From positions 186,001-250,000 of the forward strand of contig JAPTHN010000107.1 in the NCBI GenBank assembly GCA_026936325.1: a DNA stretch of 64,000 bases, given 5' to 3'. The translations under genes and the position numbers were made by a program. This DNA comes from Platynereis dumerilii (Eukaryota; Annelida; Polychaeta; Phyllodocida; Nereididae). Of this stretch, positions 22,760 to 34,420 are shown piece by piece; the first letter of the stretch is position 1, and each line of letters begins with the position of its first letter. The notes below the pieces were generated by a model that saw nothing but the letters and a program-made list of their open reading frames with translations, had not been told where the DNA came from and ran no database searches.

Positions 22760-24453
22760 GGGTCATTCCACGTCAAATCAACCAATGGTCCCCTCCTCAC
22801 CATCACCGATTCTAACGAAACTTTATGCACATTTAGTTTACTCAGAGAAACTAACATATCCAAAATTTCAAATGGCTATCTTGAAAATTGACTGAGTTGT
22901 GAATTTTTGAAAATCGGGGAATATTGGAAAATTTTCAAATTCAACATATTTTCAAAAGGGTGTACAACTTCAATGATGTTAGATATAAAAACGACACTAA
23001 GCAAGTGGACTAATGTTGTATCAATCTGTGAATGTGTGAAAGTTGCATATCTGTGCAAATTGTCACCGTTTGGTAAAAAATGATAGAAATAGTACACTTT
23101 TTAGTGCTAAATTCCATATTTCTGGGTTCATTGACTCAACTATTAATTGTCAAAATCCATTCATGCTTACTACAGCACTTCATTCCAGTGTCTTGTTCCC
23201 ATATGTGTAGTATAAAAGATAATCGTTTTGTTTTTTACAAGTTACTTACACTTGAAGTTACGAAAACTGCATTTTTTCAAGTATTTCAGAGCCTGAGATC
23301 ACCTTGTGGGATAAGTAGGACAGCCATAACTTGCATTTTGACTTAAAGTATAGATTTTAAACTTTCATTTGATGGTAGAATGAACTTGCCCATCGGATTC
23401 CTTCATTACGAAGAAAATATTTGGACATTGCTCGCTTGAGCGCTGAATACATGCACTAGATTGAAGATTCTAGGTACTTATAGTTTTTTCATATACCATC
23501 GAAGTTGGTACTCAAAATGAAGGTCTAAATGAGGGCTGTCCAATGGTAAATGTAAAAGTGAAAAAATTAAACCAAACCGCGAATTCGGTATTTCATTGCA
23601 CATCAGTGAAATGAAATTGCATTACATGCAAAGGCAATCATTTTTTTACCTAAAAAAACTTTTTCATGTGACTCTTTTGGCCTAAAACAAAATACCAACT
23701 GAAAGTAAGGCTTGGCATACAAATATTTGGGCTCCAACCGCTCCTCTTAATTATGGTGTATGGAAGATTAGGTTCAACTTATTGCATTAACTATGGTATG
23801 AAGAAATCCGAGGGGCAAGACAGTTTTGATTTGGAATGAAAGATTTAGTCAGGTACTTCCAGGATTTGCAATCTTCATTTTGCTACATCCTATCCCACAC
23901 AGTATTTTTACACCCCCAAAATACCACAATTTCATTATTTTCTAAAATTTTGGAGCCTCTATATTCAGCATTAATTAGGCCACAATAATCCAACTACTAA
24001 AATCACTTTTTATTAATCCAAATAATGGATGTGTGTTATATTGAATGTCGTACATCACTTTAACAAGTGGTTTTAGAAAGTCAAAAATCAACTTTCAGTC
24101 CAATATTTTATGATTTTCAAATTTTTTTCTGGGAGTAGCTGTAGTGACTATATTTGTATAAGCTATTTATATTGGTACTTTTACTCACTATGAATATGCT
24201 GAGCCAGTTTTATGGCTCTGTTTCATACCAGCTAAGAGAAATTCTCTATTCAAAATCTGTCAATATCAGAAATTTTAAGCATTTTGCGATATTTTGGTGC
24301 CCTGTCATCTTCTGAGTTTTCGACCTAGACCCTTAAAATTTTGCACAATACCATATTTCCATATAGTCTTGTGGTAATAGTAATATGAAAAAAATCTGAG
24401 ACGGTCAGGTGGGAAATTTTCCGAAAATTGGTTGATTTGACATGGAATGACCC
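22760..24453. mobile_element. GGGTCATTCC TIR element (family C)
   Basis: Ends GGGTCATTCCACGTCAAATC and GATTTGACATGGAATGACCC, both continuing with CAACCAA. An outer CTACT/TAGTAG pair is also inverted. No clear TSD. It carries at 23494-23526 the ACCATC.AAGTTGGTACTC box found in family A. No transposase frame. Confidence 0.7.
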
Positions 24454-25196
24454 TAGTAGAGTTTTTTTTAGTTAAGGACTAGACCATAGACCATGGACTG
24501 AAGACCACCTTAGGTGTCTGTAACAGAGCTAATACCACCAAATCCCACCAAACCAGACCAATTGCTGAGGAACAATACGTTTTAGAGAAACAGAGAACAA
24601 CAAATAAACAATAGGATTGAATTTAAGTAAGTTTGAATAATTCCATGCTGTGAATAACAACAAACTTTCAGAAATGCATAATCTTGTTAGCAATATCTTG
24701 TCAATGTAGCTAACCAGTGGCAGATCCAGATAGGGTAGTCTAGTGGGGAAGGGGGGAGGGGGCTTTCACTGGCCCACGTAGATTTATTTGCCCTCATTCA
24801 ATATGAATTTCCTCGAGCAAATAAATGTTCATATTGCACTCACATCATGGCATATTTTTATAATATATATATATAAAAGGTTAAGGCATCTCATTCAAAG
24901 CATCAAGTGCAACTTATTTGTTTGATATTTTAAGCTACTTCTTATAACTACTTAAGCCACGCATGGTCCACTAATCTGTATCAACAACTAATTGGTCCTC
25001 TGAGTTCTAAGTCTATGGTCCCTGGTCCTTAACTAAAAAAATTATAATTGCTAAAGTGGCCTGCCTACATCACATGAACAGTTTGAAAATGATTTCAGCT
25101 GTGAGTTGGGATGCTAATCCGCAAAGAGCTCTAAGAGCAATGTTACTTTGGGTCCAAAAATGATTTTTACTTATTTTGTAACTCAGGATGTATGGT

Positions 25197-25533
25197 AGGG
25201 TGGTCCAAAAACACGTTCTTCTAAATTTCTCTAATTTGAATCTTTCATTCTGATCTTATATATATACACTGTATAGAAGGCATTGTGTAAAAATTTCAGC
25301 AAAACTAATTAATATTTAGAGATGGCATAACCATTGATATTTGCAAATCTTGCAATAACTGCCAATTATTTCGATCAAATAACCTTTTTTTTAGGTACCC
25401 TATGTCCAGGATGCCCAATCTAGTTTTGATATTCTTTTTGACTTACAAAGTTTCATAGCAGGTCAGCATAGGCATTACATAGGTCAAATATCAAGCATAT
25501 TTTCATTTTTCCCATTTAAATGTGGACCACCCT
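25197..25533. mobile_element. AGGGTGGTCC TIR MITE (family E)
   Basis: 337-bp element with inverted ends AGGGTGGTCCA and TGGACCACCCT. Flanking 10-mers GATGTATGGT and GATATTCATT match at only 5 positions, so no TSD is claimed. Terminal bases place it with elements A, D and F. Confidence 0.6.
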
Positions 25534-26913
25534 GATATTCATTAATCACAATATCAAAAGGCACAACTAGACCATACAGGTTATATTATGTGAACATACA
25601 ATAGAAGCCAGGTCCTGCTGTTATCTCCAGCATGACTTACAATTATTAATGTCATATATATTTCTATTTGTTGATTAAAAACTCTGTCATTTCATAATTC
25701 CCTCACCGCCTTTCCCTGAAATCGATTTGTTTCATAATGTATTTTTCATGTTTGTTGGTCTGTGATGATAACAGTTTCCATGTTTTACATGGGTTCATGT
25801 TGCTGTGTCTTGTCAGTTAAGTGTTATGTTATGTTATAGTTAAAATAAAATTTGCAGATATCCAGTTGATGATCTTGTGTGTGTGCTAGGAAGCAGGAAG
25901 TGTTTACAAGGTTTTGTAAGGTCATCATCATAACTATATATTTATATTTTATGATTTGTTCATTTCTGTTTCATTTACATGTTTGTCATTTTAATCATAT
26001 ACTTAGACATTCCTTTCTTTGTATTTAATTTAACCAGAACATCCCTGAGTTAATAAAACAGTGCAAAAGCACCTCCCGCTTCTGTCTTCCTGCTGTAAAC
26101 AATCTATCCGTTGCCCGAACGCCCGTCCGGCGGTTGGACAGCATCTTTACTCAAGTGATTTTCTTCTTCGAACTTTGTTCGCCGAAGGTAAAGATGTCAA
26201 AAATCAAAAGAACATTGTCTTCAAGTCTTTTGGGCAAGAAAGGTAATTTTGGGCTATGCTATGGATGAGCATCAGGGTGTATCAAATGCCCCTCATATCT
26301 TGCCATCAGACCAAACATGGAAATAAACGTTCCTTTTGCCTATAAGAAAAAACAAATTTTCAGAAGTTTTGAGATAGGTGTAGGGCAGGGGTACCAAAAA
26401 GGGGTCAGTCTCCTAAAAACGTATACACATAACTTGACAGCTTAGTGTGACTCTTGTACAGTTGAGGTCAAATACAAACGTACACCAAGGGGTGATGTTT
26501 TTAAAGCTGTGTAGCATCATAAAGTCTGTCAATATGGATTTGAAAACGCTTCAGATTATTAGTAGTTGTTCAACTCCTGGCATTGAGAAAACCACAATCA
26601 AATATGGTTTATACTTTGTTTAAAAGATGCTCTGAATTCAAAAGATCCAAAATACCATGGATCAAAAGACAACATACACTTGGATTTTATATGGAAAATA
26701 AAACTGTTAGGCCAACTAAACAATGGAAATTGATGTCAGAATGTGATGCCACAATCCTAGATGATGTTTTGTTAATTTCTGAACAACAAACAATTGTCTA
26801 ACCTAATTTTCTTCAAGGGATATGATGAGCTACCCACTCAGATGTGTTCTTTCGTTTTTTCAAAACATAATTATGTTAAGGAAAAACACAATGAGAAATC
26901 CTCCTGCACTTAC

Positions 26914-27153
26914 CTTGGCAACAGTTGGATCGTTTTTTTTCCATGCTGGTAAGACAATATGGAAAATCGTTTCACAAGCAAGATTTCCAGCTGTGGTATG
27001 GATGACCTTGCCGTTACTTGCTCCTTTATGCTTGTTTGCCTCTGCTTGCACATCCTGCTTACTCTGTGGATCCATGGCAGCGATGATGGAATTGGACAGA
27101 GCTCCAGAAGACAGGTTCATAGAGCTTGCCACAGAATTGACAATGGCATCAGT
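26914..27153 (-). CDS. Macro-domain exon of a PARP14-like gene
   Basis: An 80-codon exon, phase 0 at both ends. The acceptor is TTTATAG followed by ACTGATGCC; the donor is GCCAAG followed by GTAAGTGCAGG. Translation starts TDAIVNSVASSMNLSSGALS, continues with AAMDPQSKQDVQAEA and GKVIHTTAGNLACETIFHIV, and ends LPAWKKNDPTVAK. This is the macro-domain pattern of strand-loop AIVN, the phosphate loop (here SSGALSNSI, a GxLS form as in PARP14 macrodomains) and the GNL-C-xxIxHIV strand. Macro domains bind ADP-ribose or hydrolyse its conjugates; PARP14-type proteins act in the cytosol and nucleus. The rest of the domain should follow downstream on the minus strand (below 26914) but was not found. The plus-strand 167-residue frame over it is a shadow. 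Could belong to another macro-domain protein. Confidence 0.72.
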
Positions 27154-27159
27154 CTATAA

Positions 27160-28077
27160 ATATAATTGCAAGGTGTCAATAAGTATAGGTTATTCACCAA
27201 GTGAGAGCAAATACATGCAGTTTATCCAACAAGGGCTTTATTCCTATCCCATGGTGGAATTCAGCTTACACAATGAGAAGAAATCTGCCTTTAATACAGC
27301 AGCATTTAAAGAAATGACAGTGTAGCCTTCAAAAAGCTGAAAAGTGCATTAACCAACCTGAGCAAGTTATAGGAGTTGGTGTCATCTATGACCTGATTTG
27401 TGAAGTCTATGAACTCCTAGTGGCCATATGAGAGATGAATGTCTCACAATATGATGACCTAGTTATAAAGTTTGTGTTCTCACAATGCGAATGACCTACT
27501 TGGGAAAATCTCTCACTTTAAGCTTGAACAAGGGAATGGATCTCAGGGCATAATGCGGAAAGAAAACTTGGCCATGAACCCTCAATAATATCCAACCTTA
27601 GTGGGACCACTTTAGTGTGTCATTGTTAGGCTCATAAAAAGATCATTCCTCTGTCCGATGCAAGCTTAGCGTCATGGGTATGAAGAAAAGAGGCATAAAA
27701 AAGTTTTTATGTCTTGAATAAATGAAAATTAAGGCAGAGGTTAACAATGAGAAAGTAACGAGTAAGGGGGGGAGCAAAACACATGAAATTAAAAGAAAAA
27801 AAGAGTTCAATGTTTTTGCAAAAATTGTGCACTAGAGCGTCAATTACTTGTGATCCAATTCATTATCAATACTGCATCTGTATTTTCAACACACCTGTAC
27901 AAAGTTTCTGGTTCTGAAGTATGTGATCACATTCAAGACTTCATTGTCACTTCACACATTTTTAACCTTTCACTCAATCGAACTTCTTTTTTGCTTTGCA
28001 GCAAACCATCAGCATCTGACACACTTCAAAATTCTCATTGGCCTTTGAAATCTTTCAGTTTCATAGACTTGATCTTG
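27160..28077. other. Intronic sequence, no clear feature
   Basis: Within the long intron. A 40-bp stretch near 27330-27370 (AGCTGAAAAGTGCATTAACC) recurs at 35190-35220, showing a shared but unclassified repeat. It may also hold the real start of the LINE at 28078. Confidence 0.4.
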
Positions 28078-28320
28078 CCTCTCACAGACCTGAGAGACTT
28101 ACCACTTTTACCTCTAGACTCTGACAGACCTCAGAGCCTTACTCTCCTCAACTCTTGCCTCTCACAGACCTGAGAGACTCACTGCTTTTACCTTTAACTC
28201 TGACAGACCTCAAAGCCTCACCCTCTCGCCTCTTTGTCTCTCACAGACCTGAGAGACTCACTGTTCTTGCCTCCAGACTCTGACAGACCTCAGAGCCTTA
28301 CCCTTCTCAGCTCAGAGACT
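28078..28320 (+). repeat. About 79-bp tandem array upstream of LINE copy 2
   Basis: Three units starting near 28081, 28161 and 28239, each with CTCACAGACCTGAGAGACT and, half a unit later, CTGACAGACCTCAGAGCC, so each unit is itself a diverged dimer. It lies directly upstream of the 47-bp array. Confidence 0.7.
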
Positions 28321-28357
28321 CACTACATAAGCTACTGGTACAAATTATCTTTCCCTT

Positions 28358-29330
28358 GTCATTCACAAACTGATTAGCTACTGACTGAAACAAACTCTCC
28401 CTGGCCATTAACAAACTGATTGGCTACTGATTAAAACTAACTCTGCTTGGTCATTCACAAACTGATTGGCTACAAATTGAAACTGACTCTGCCCTGGTCA
28501 TTCACAAACTGATTGGCTACTGATTGAAACTAACTCTGCCTTGGTCATTCACAAACTGATTGGCTACTAATTGAAACTAACTCTCCCTGGTAATTCACAA
28601 ACTGATTGGCTACTAATTGAAACTGACTCTGCCCTGGTCATTCACAAACTGATTGGCTACTGATTGAAACTAACTCTCCCTGGTAATTCACAAACTGATT
28701 GGCTACTAATTGAAACTGACTCTGCCCTGGTCATTAACAAACTGATTGGCTACTGATTAAAACTAACTCTGCTTGGTCATTCACTAACTGATTGGCTACT
28801 GATTGAAACTAACTCTCCCTGGTCATTCACAAACTGATTGGCTACTAATTGAAACTAACTCTGCCCTGGTCATTCACAAACTGATTGGCTACTGATTGAA
28901 ACTAACTCTGCCTTGGTCATTCACTAACTGATTGGCTACTGATTGAAACTAACTCTGCCCTGGTCATTCACAAACTGATTGGCTACTGATTAAAACTAAC
29001 TCTGCCCTGGTCATTCACAAACTGATTGGCTACAGATTGAAACTAACTCTCCCTGGTAATTCACAAACTGATTGGCTACTAATTGAAACTGACTCTGCCC
29101 TGGTCATTCACAAACTGATTGGCTACTGATTGAAACTAACTCTGCCCTGGTCACTCACAAACTGATTGGCTACTGATTGAAACTAACTTTGCCCTGGTCA
29201 TTCACAAACTGCCTTGTTCATTAGCAAACTTATTTACTACTGATTGAAACAAACTTCTACTGGCCATTCACAAGCTATTGGCTGCCGATTGAAACCAACT
29301 TTGTCGTCATTAACAACCTGACTGGCGGTT
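28358..29330 (+). repeat. 46-47 bp tandem array with NF-Y CCAAT boxes
   Basis: About 18 units plus 2-3 decayed ones at the right. The core is CATTCACAAACTGATTGG then CTACTGATTGAAACTAACTC and TGCCCTGGT. TGATTGGCT is the reverse of AGCCAATCA, a full match to the NF-Y consensus RRCCAATSR, present in nearly every unit (the first unit has TGATTAGCT). The array ends at the first Met of the LINE endonuclease (29329), so it stands where a LINE 5' UTR and promoter would be. Confidence 0.85.
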
Positions 29331-30424
29331 GATCGATCTCCTACTGTCAAAATTTGCCAAAATACACCGACATCGAAAATTGTATTCTGATGCACTAAGA
29401 ACTGGTCTAAAAAATTCTGATGACATGCTCTCACAGACTCTACCAATGAGAATCTACACAAGCGTAAAAAGAGGTTCAATAACACTGGCAAATAGGTTCG
29501 GAATTTTATCACATGATCTTGACATCTTTCTCTTCACAGAGACTTGGCTAAAAGATGAAGATGTAGTTGAAATCGGTGAATTGGAACAAAATGGTGAATA
29601 TTACTATCTGAGTACTGCCTGAGTAGGTAGACCAGGAGGTGGAGTAGGTTGCATTGTGAGATCAGGCATACAAGCAATTAAAAAAGATCGAATGAAGACT
29701 AAGACCTTTGAGCACATAGAAATCCAAATACAACTCGATGGAAAAATTGTTACTATTCTTCTGGTATACCGCCCTGAACCATCCAACAAAAACAGATATA
29801 TCCTTGCAGAATTCTTTGAAGAATTTACTAAATTTTTAGCAATGTACCAAACATTAAATAATGAAACTTTAATTACTGGTGATTTCAATTTCCATATGAA
29901 CAAACCAGATGATAACAAAGCTACTCAATTTAACAACATCCTTGAAATGTTTGATCTTGTGCAACATGTCTCGGCACCAACTCACAAAGACGGCAATATG
30001 CTGGATCTTGTGATAACTCGAGAAAAATTAGCACTGAACAATTGCAAGCCTAGTGACCTCCTCTCTGACCACAATTGCATTTTGTTTGATATTCCAATAA
30101 GGAAAGCACAGAATCGCAAAAAGAAAATCAGTTTCAGAAAAACTAGCAAAATAAATGTCCGAGATTTCAAAAAAGACATCAAGAGACATTTGGCTGAAGA
30201 CACTCTCACGCTGAAAGATCTCAATGAACTGGTTTCACTCTATAACTCCACCGAAGAGATTCTCGACAAACATGCCCCCGTTATAACTAGAGAAGTGACA
30301 ATACGTAAACCCTCTCCGTTTAGCAACACTGATATCAAGAGTAAAAGAACTGCAAAGAGGAAGGCTGAAAGACTATGGAGGAAAACCAGACTTGATACAG
30401 ACTGGGAGTCCTTCAAAGAAAAAA
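29329..30424 (+). pseudogene. LINE endonuclease domain (copy 2)
   Basis: AP-endonuclease-like part of ORF2. Motifs: DLDIFLFTETWL (catalytic Glu), RPGGGVGCIVRS, VTILLVYRPEP, ITGDFNFHMN (Asp/Asn pair), MLDLVITR and LLSDHNCILFDI (final Asp-His). It nicks target DNA to prime reverse transcription. One TGA at 29620-29622 interrupts the frame between YYLSTA and VGRPGGG; a CGA-to-TGA change (CpG decay) would explain it. The frame is lost at an A-rich run near 30417-30428, just after KEKKK. Confidence 0.85.
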
Positions 30425-31614
30425 AGAAGTGCATTGAATCAGCGGCTTAGCGAGCTCAAATCAGAAGATCTAAGAAACAAGATAAAAGACTCTAACGGCA
30501 ATGCAAAGACTTTGTTCAAGTTACTGAACTCTAGTCTCAACAGGAAACAAGAACTACCTCTGCCAACTCATACAAATGAATCTGACCTGGCAAATGATTT
30601 TAACAACTTATTTAATGAGAAAATTAAGACAATTATATCAAAGTTGGACTGCACCCACAATGTGACTATAAATGACAATGGACCAGCCTCTCACATGCTG
30701 CAACACTTTGAAAAATTGTCACAAACTGACATCAAGAAACTGATCACTGACATGCCAGTTAAACATTGCCAACTAGATCCTATTCCCACATGGCTTTTGC
30801 TTGAATGCCTAGAGGAATTCCTCCGAAGTATGGTCAATATTGTGAATAAGTCACTCACAGAAGGAGAAATGCCTTCTGAATTGAAACATGCATTAGTCAA
30901 ACCTCTCTGAAAAAACCTGGTTTACCTTTAATCAAAAAGAATTATCGACCAGTGTCTAACTTGTCTTTCCTTGGCAAATTAATTGAAAGTGCCGTTATTA
31001 AACAATACACTGAGCATCTTACTAAAAACAACCTTGATGACGACAAGCAGTCTGCATACAGGAAATTCCACAGCACTGAAACCCTCCTGATGAAGATCCA
31101 TGATGATATTATGTTGAATATGAGCAAAGGTGAGGTAACAATGCTGGTACTGTTAGACCTTTCAGCTGCTTTTGACACAATTGATCACAAGATTCTACTG
31201 AAACGTTTAGAAAACCGATACGGTGTTCAAGATTCCGCACTTTCCTGGTTCAAGTCATATATTTCTGAAAGGTCACAGTCAGTGATAATAAATGACAAAA
31301 AATCAACCAAGCTGCCTCTCAAATTTGGTGTCCCTCAAGGTTCAAAACTAGGACCAATCCTATTCAATTCATATATTGCTCCAATGAGTGAAGTGGCTGC
31401 AAAAAATGAAGTCAAAGACCAAAAATATGCAGACGACGAGCAACTTATACTCTCTTTCAAGCCAACCTTTTTGGATCAGAAAAATGCTACAGACAAAATG
31501 GAGAAGTGCATTGCTGAAATTAGGAACTTTCTTCATGAAAATAAGCTTTGTAACAATGGAGAAAAGACCGAACTACTGCTCATTGGCACTTCACATCAAC
31601 TCAATAAACTCTAA
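30425..31614 (+). pseudogene. LINE reverse transcriptase domain (copy 2)
   Basis: RT with linker. Blocks: NYRPVSNLSFLGKLIE, QSAYRKFHSTETLL, LLDLSAAFDTIDH, FGVPQGSKLGPILFNSY and the catalytic DQKYADDEQLILSF, so the YADD box is intact here, unlike copy 1. A 1-bp deletion near 30905-30910 (after HALVKPL) shifts the frame from 2 to 1. A TAA at 31612-31614, where copy 1 has CAA, closes the frame, but reading resumes in the same frame beyond it. Confidence 0.85.
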
Positions 31615-32283
31615 GTATCGTCAATCAGTGTAGACAATGTCAAGATCAGTGCAGCTGAACATGTTAGAAACCTAGGTGTAATCTTTGACAAAAACATGAC
31701 CATGGAAAAGCAAATCAACAAAATGTGCAGGAACGCTTATTTCAACGTGAGAAATATTGCAAAAATCAGGAAGTCATTAGACAAAGAAGTTTGCAAAACA
31801 GTAGTTAATGCTCTTGTAACTCCTCACCTAGACTATGGAAATGGTCTTCTGTATGGTACATCAGGCCGATTGATGAATAAACTACAAGTAGCCCAAAACT
31901 CGGCGGTCTGTCTCATAGAGAAATTGAAAAAGCATGATAGCCTAAGCCAGTTTAGGAAGCAGCTACATTGGCTACCAATTCCAGCTAGAATCCAATTCAA
32001 ACTAATGCTAACCACATGGAAAGCAATAAATGGGCAAGCACCTCTATATATTCAAAGTCTGATCCAGCCAAAATCAAAACAGAACTGTAATCTAAGAAGC
32101 AACAATAAAGTGCTCTTAAATGAACTAACCTCATGCAATAAAAACAAATTTGAGGACAGGGCCTTTTCACATGCTGCCCCAAAACTCTGGAACAAACAGC
32201 CAGATATTGTCAAGGCCTCAGCAACACTTGACTGCTTCAAGAGAAATCTTAAAACTCACCTGTTCAAGAGTTTCTACCAATAA
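31615..32283 (+). pseudogene. LINE ORF2 C-terminal region (copy 2)
   Basis: In frame with the RT after the single stop. Contains HLDYGNGLLYGTSGRLMNKL, LHWLPIPARIQFKLML, KAINGQAPLYIQSL and AFSHAAPKLWN, and ends in LFKSFYQ at a TAA (32281-32283). The GTSGRLM segment missing from copy 1 is present. The 3' UTR is under 100 bp and is followed by an ATT-rich tail. Confidence 0.85.
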
Positions 32284-32818
32284 ATTGATCCTACACAAGC
32301 GCTAGTGAGCAGTTTACTGGAATTGGCGCTATATCAATGTCTATTATTATTATTTATTATTACCTAAAAGAGATATCAAGATCTGGTTTAGACATTTTCT
32401 TTCAAAATTTGCGATGGCAAAGATAAATATCGGTAGGCTTTAATTATTTGCATTTGATGACATTATATATATATATTATGTCATATTTCTTGTAAAAATA
32501 TATTTCAAGTTTAATAATTAGCTATCCATAGTATATTTCTGTATCTTTGTAATTTTGTTGTTTATCTTATTTCTCCCCCATTCCTCTCTCAATCTAGGGT
32601 GGTCCATTTTTTTTTGCCCAGGAGTGTATATATATTTTTTTTCAAAATGACGCGAGATACTTGAAAATTTTAACCAAAGAATCACAATAATCCTTCAAAG
32701 GTTCAGGCTCTTTTAAATTCCTCACTTTCGAAGCTTTTTTCATGTCTCAGAAGAATGATCATTATTGCATATATAATATATAAATTGAATGATTATTTTG
32801 ATTGTTTGGTTAAAATGT

Positions 32819-33736
32819 TTACAGGTGTTTTCATTACCACGCGATTTTGGTCATTCACAGCAGAGCATTTTTTAAGGATTTTCGACTGGGAGACCAACGC
32901 AACTTTGTAGCGTCATGACATGTGACATTTATAGATCAGCATGACGCTGTACATGTAGATCCATTATAGCATATTTATCGTAGAAAGGGGTAAAGTTATC
33001 TATAGGGGGGAAGTTGGCCTGCTATTTTAACCCGACTAATGGAAGAAATGTCTACTTCTCTAACTGCCACAGGTATTTTCGGAAAATTTGCCACCTGTGT
33101 TAGTGAGGAAAGTTGGAATTTCTGCCATGAAGTGGGTTGAAATAGCCAGCCATCTTTTCCCTGGATTGCCAACTTTACCCTGTTTTACGGCATGTATAAT
33201 AGTTTGCTTGCTAAAGAATTTTGAACTGTTGAGCAGGCTGCTACAATGTGGTTTAGGAGTTGCACTGATTGCCATGAACACAAGTTTGACTGTTTTTTTT
33301 AATCGTAAACCAGGAAGATGACATTGATAGACAAGCAGAAGGGTCTATTGTAGAGACAGTGAAGAATATGTTTGACATGAAAAGCAGAAGCCTTGGTTTC
33401 AGATGTGTCCAAAAACTACAAATTAAGACAACCAAATGAGAAATTTTAGAGTCTCTAGAAAAAGGTGGTCTCCCACTCCCAGTGATGTCAATTTGGCAAT
33501 GACTGGGAGACCAAATATGTCCACTGGGAGACCATTTGGTCTCCCAGTTGCTATGTTAAAAAATGCACTGATTCACAGTTGTCTGTGATGAATCAATGCA
33601 ATGCAGGCACATGCTATGTTTGATATATTAGCTGTGTGACGTTCTGTTGTTCCTAAACCAATCAGATTAAGCAAAAATGCTATGTATTTAGTTGGCAAAT
33701 AACCTCAGAATCGCACACTAATGAAATTGCCTGTAA
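32819..33736. mobile_element. TTACAGG MITE (family H, copy 1), split by a hAT
   Basis: Ends TTACAGGTGTTTTCATTA and TAATGAAATTGCCTGTAA. Matches the uninterrupted 200-bp copy at 45490-45689, including CCAATCAGATTAA. The element at 32861-33570 is inserted inside it. TSD unresolved. Confidence 0.7.
32861..33570 (+). mobile_element. hAT MITE family G, copy 1
   Basis: Ends CAGAGCATTTTTTAA and TTAAAAAATGCACTG; perfect 8-bp TSD ATTCACAG at 32853-32860 and 33571-33578. Subterminal CTGGGAGACCA repeats at both ends. Very close (about 97%) to the inverted copy at 41013-41721, so both moved recently. The frames of 60-77 residues inside are not recognisable as transposase. Confidence 0.9.
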
Positions 33737-34271
33737 GCATCTCGTGTCATTTCGTTAATCATGCAAAACTTTCAATTTTTTTTTGTGCCAGAAAAGTGCT
33801 GTTCTTAATGTTTAGAATAGCCTGAATCATAATTTAAAGAGTTTAGAAAAAACACCGAGTGTTGACTAAAATACTGTCCAAATTTTAAGGTAGTACCAGC
33901 ATTAGTTACAGAGCATCTTGGCTTCAAAGTAGGCATGTTTTGGCAGAAAAACACTCAACTCAAAAAGCCATGGCGTCACCATTTGGCCTGCACAGCTAGA
34001 TACTAGTTCCTGCCTGTGATTCTACAGACACGCAGGGAGTATTGCTTTCTGCGCTCTGATTGATCTAGGAAACAATGAAAGTAACGTCACCAATTGAGAA
34101 AAGCTTTGTGACGTAACTCACTACGTGCTTTTAAAAGTCTGCCCAGTCCATAGTTTTCTAGATTGTGCTCCTAGGGTACAATGCAGTAGAATATTGACCT
34201 GTTAGTCAACACAGTGCACTGCTTTCTATACTCAGTCAGGTTGCGCTGGTTTAGCCAATCATGGCAGGGAA

Positions 34272-34420
34272 CACTCTAAAATATTTTGAGACAAAACTAG
34301 TTTTTTAAATCCGAAATGGTATTTTGAAAAGTCCATATTGGTTTTTGCATGGAATTTCGGTTTTTCAAAAAACCATTTTCCATTTAAAAAACCAGTTTTG
34401 TCCCAAAATTTTTTAGAGTG
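34272..34420. mobile_element. CACTC-ended palindromic MITE
   Basis: 149 bp, ends CACTCTAAAATATTTTGAGA and the complement TTTTTTAGAGTG. The arms (ACAAAACTAGTTTTTTAAA and similar) fold back on each other almost throughout. Flanked by AA on both sides, a possible 2-bp TSD. Confidence 0.6.

Larger units (their letters stand above)
28078..32365 (+). mobile_element. CR1/L2-like LINE, copy 2, nearly full-length
   Basis: Contains an APE endonuclease, RT, C-terminal HWLPI region, short 3' UTR and an ATT-repeat tail (near 32341-32365). No ORF1 was recognised; two minisatellites occupy the place of the 5' UTR, and the 5' boundary is uncertain. It lies antisense in the intron of the macro-domain gene. 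ORF2 carries four visible lesions, so this copy is not autonomous. No TSD was identified. Confidence 0.8.

Noticed and set aside
26822-27325. 167-residue plus-strand protein with hydrophobic stretches
   Set aside because: It overlaps the minus-strand macro-domain exon, which has proper splice sites and family motifs; the plus frame is its shadow.
28358-29330. CRISPR-like regular array
   Set aside because: The units are continuous head-to-tail with no unique spacers; this is a minisatellite in a eukaryotic genome.
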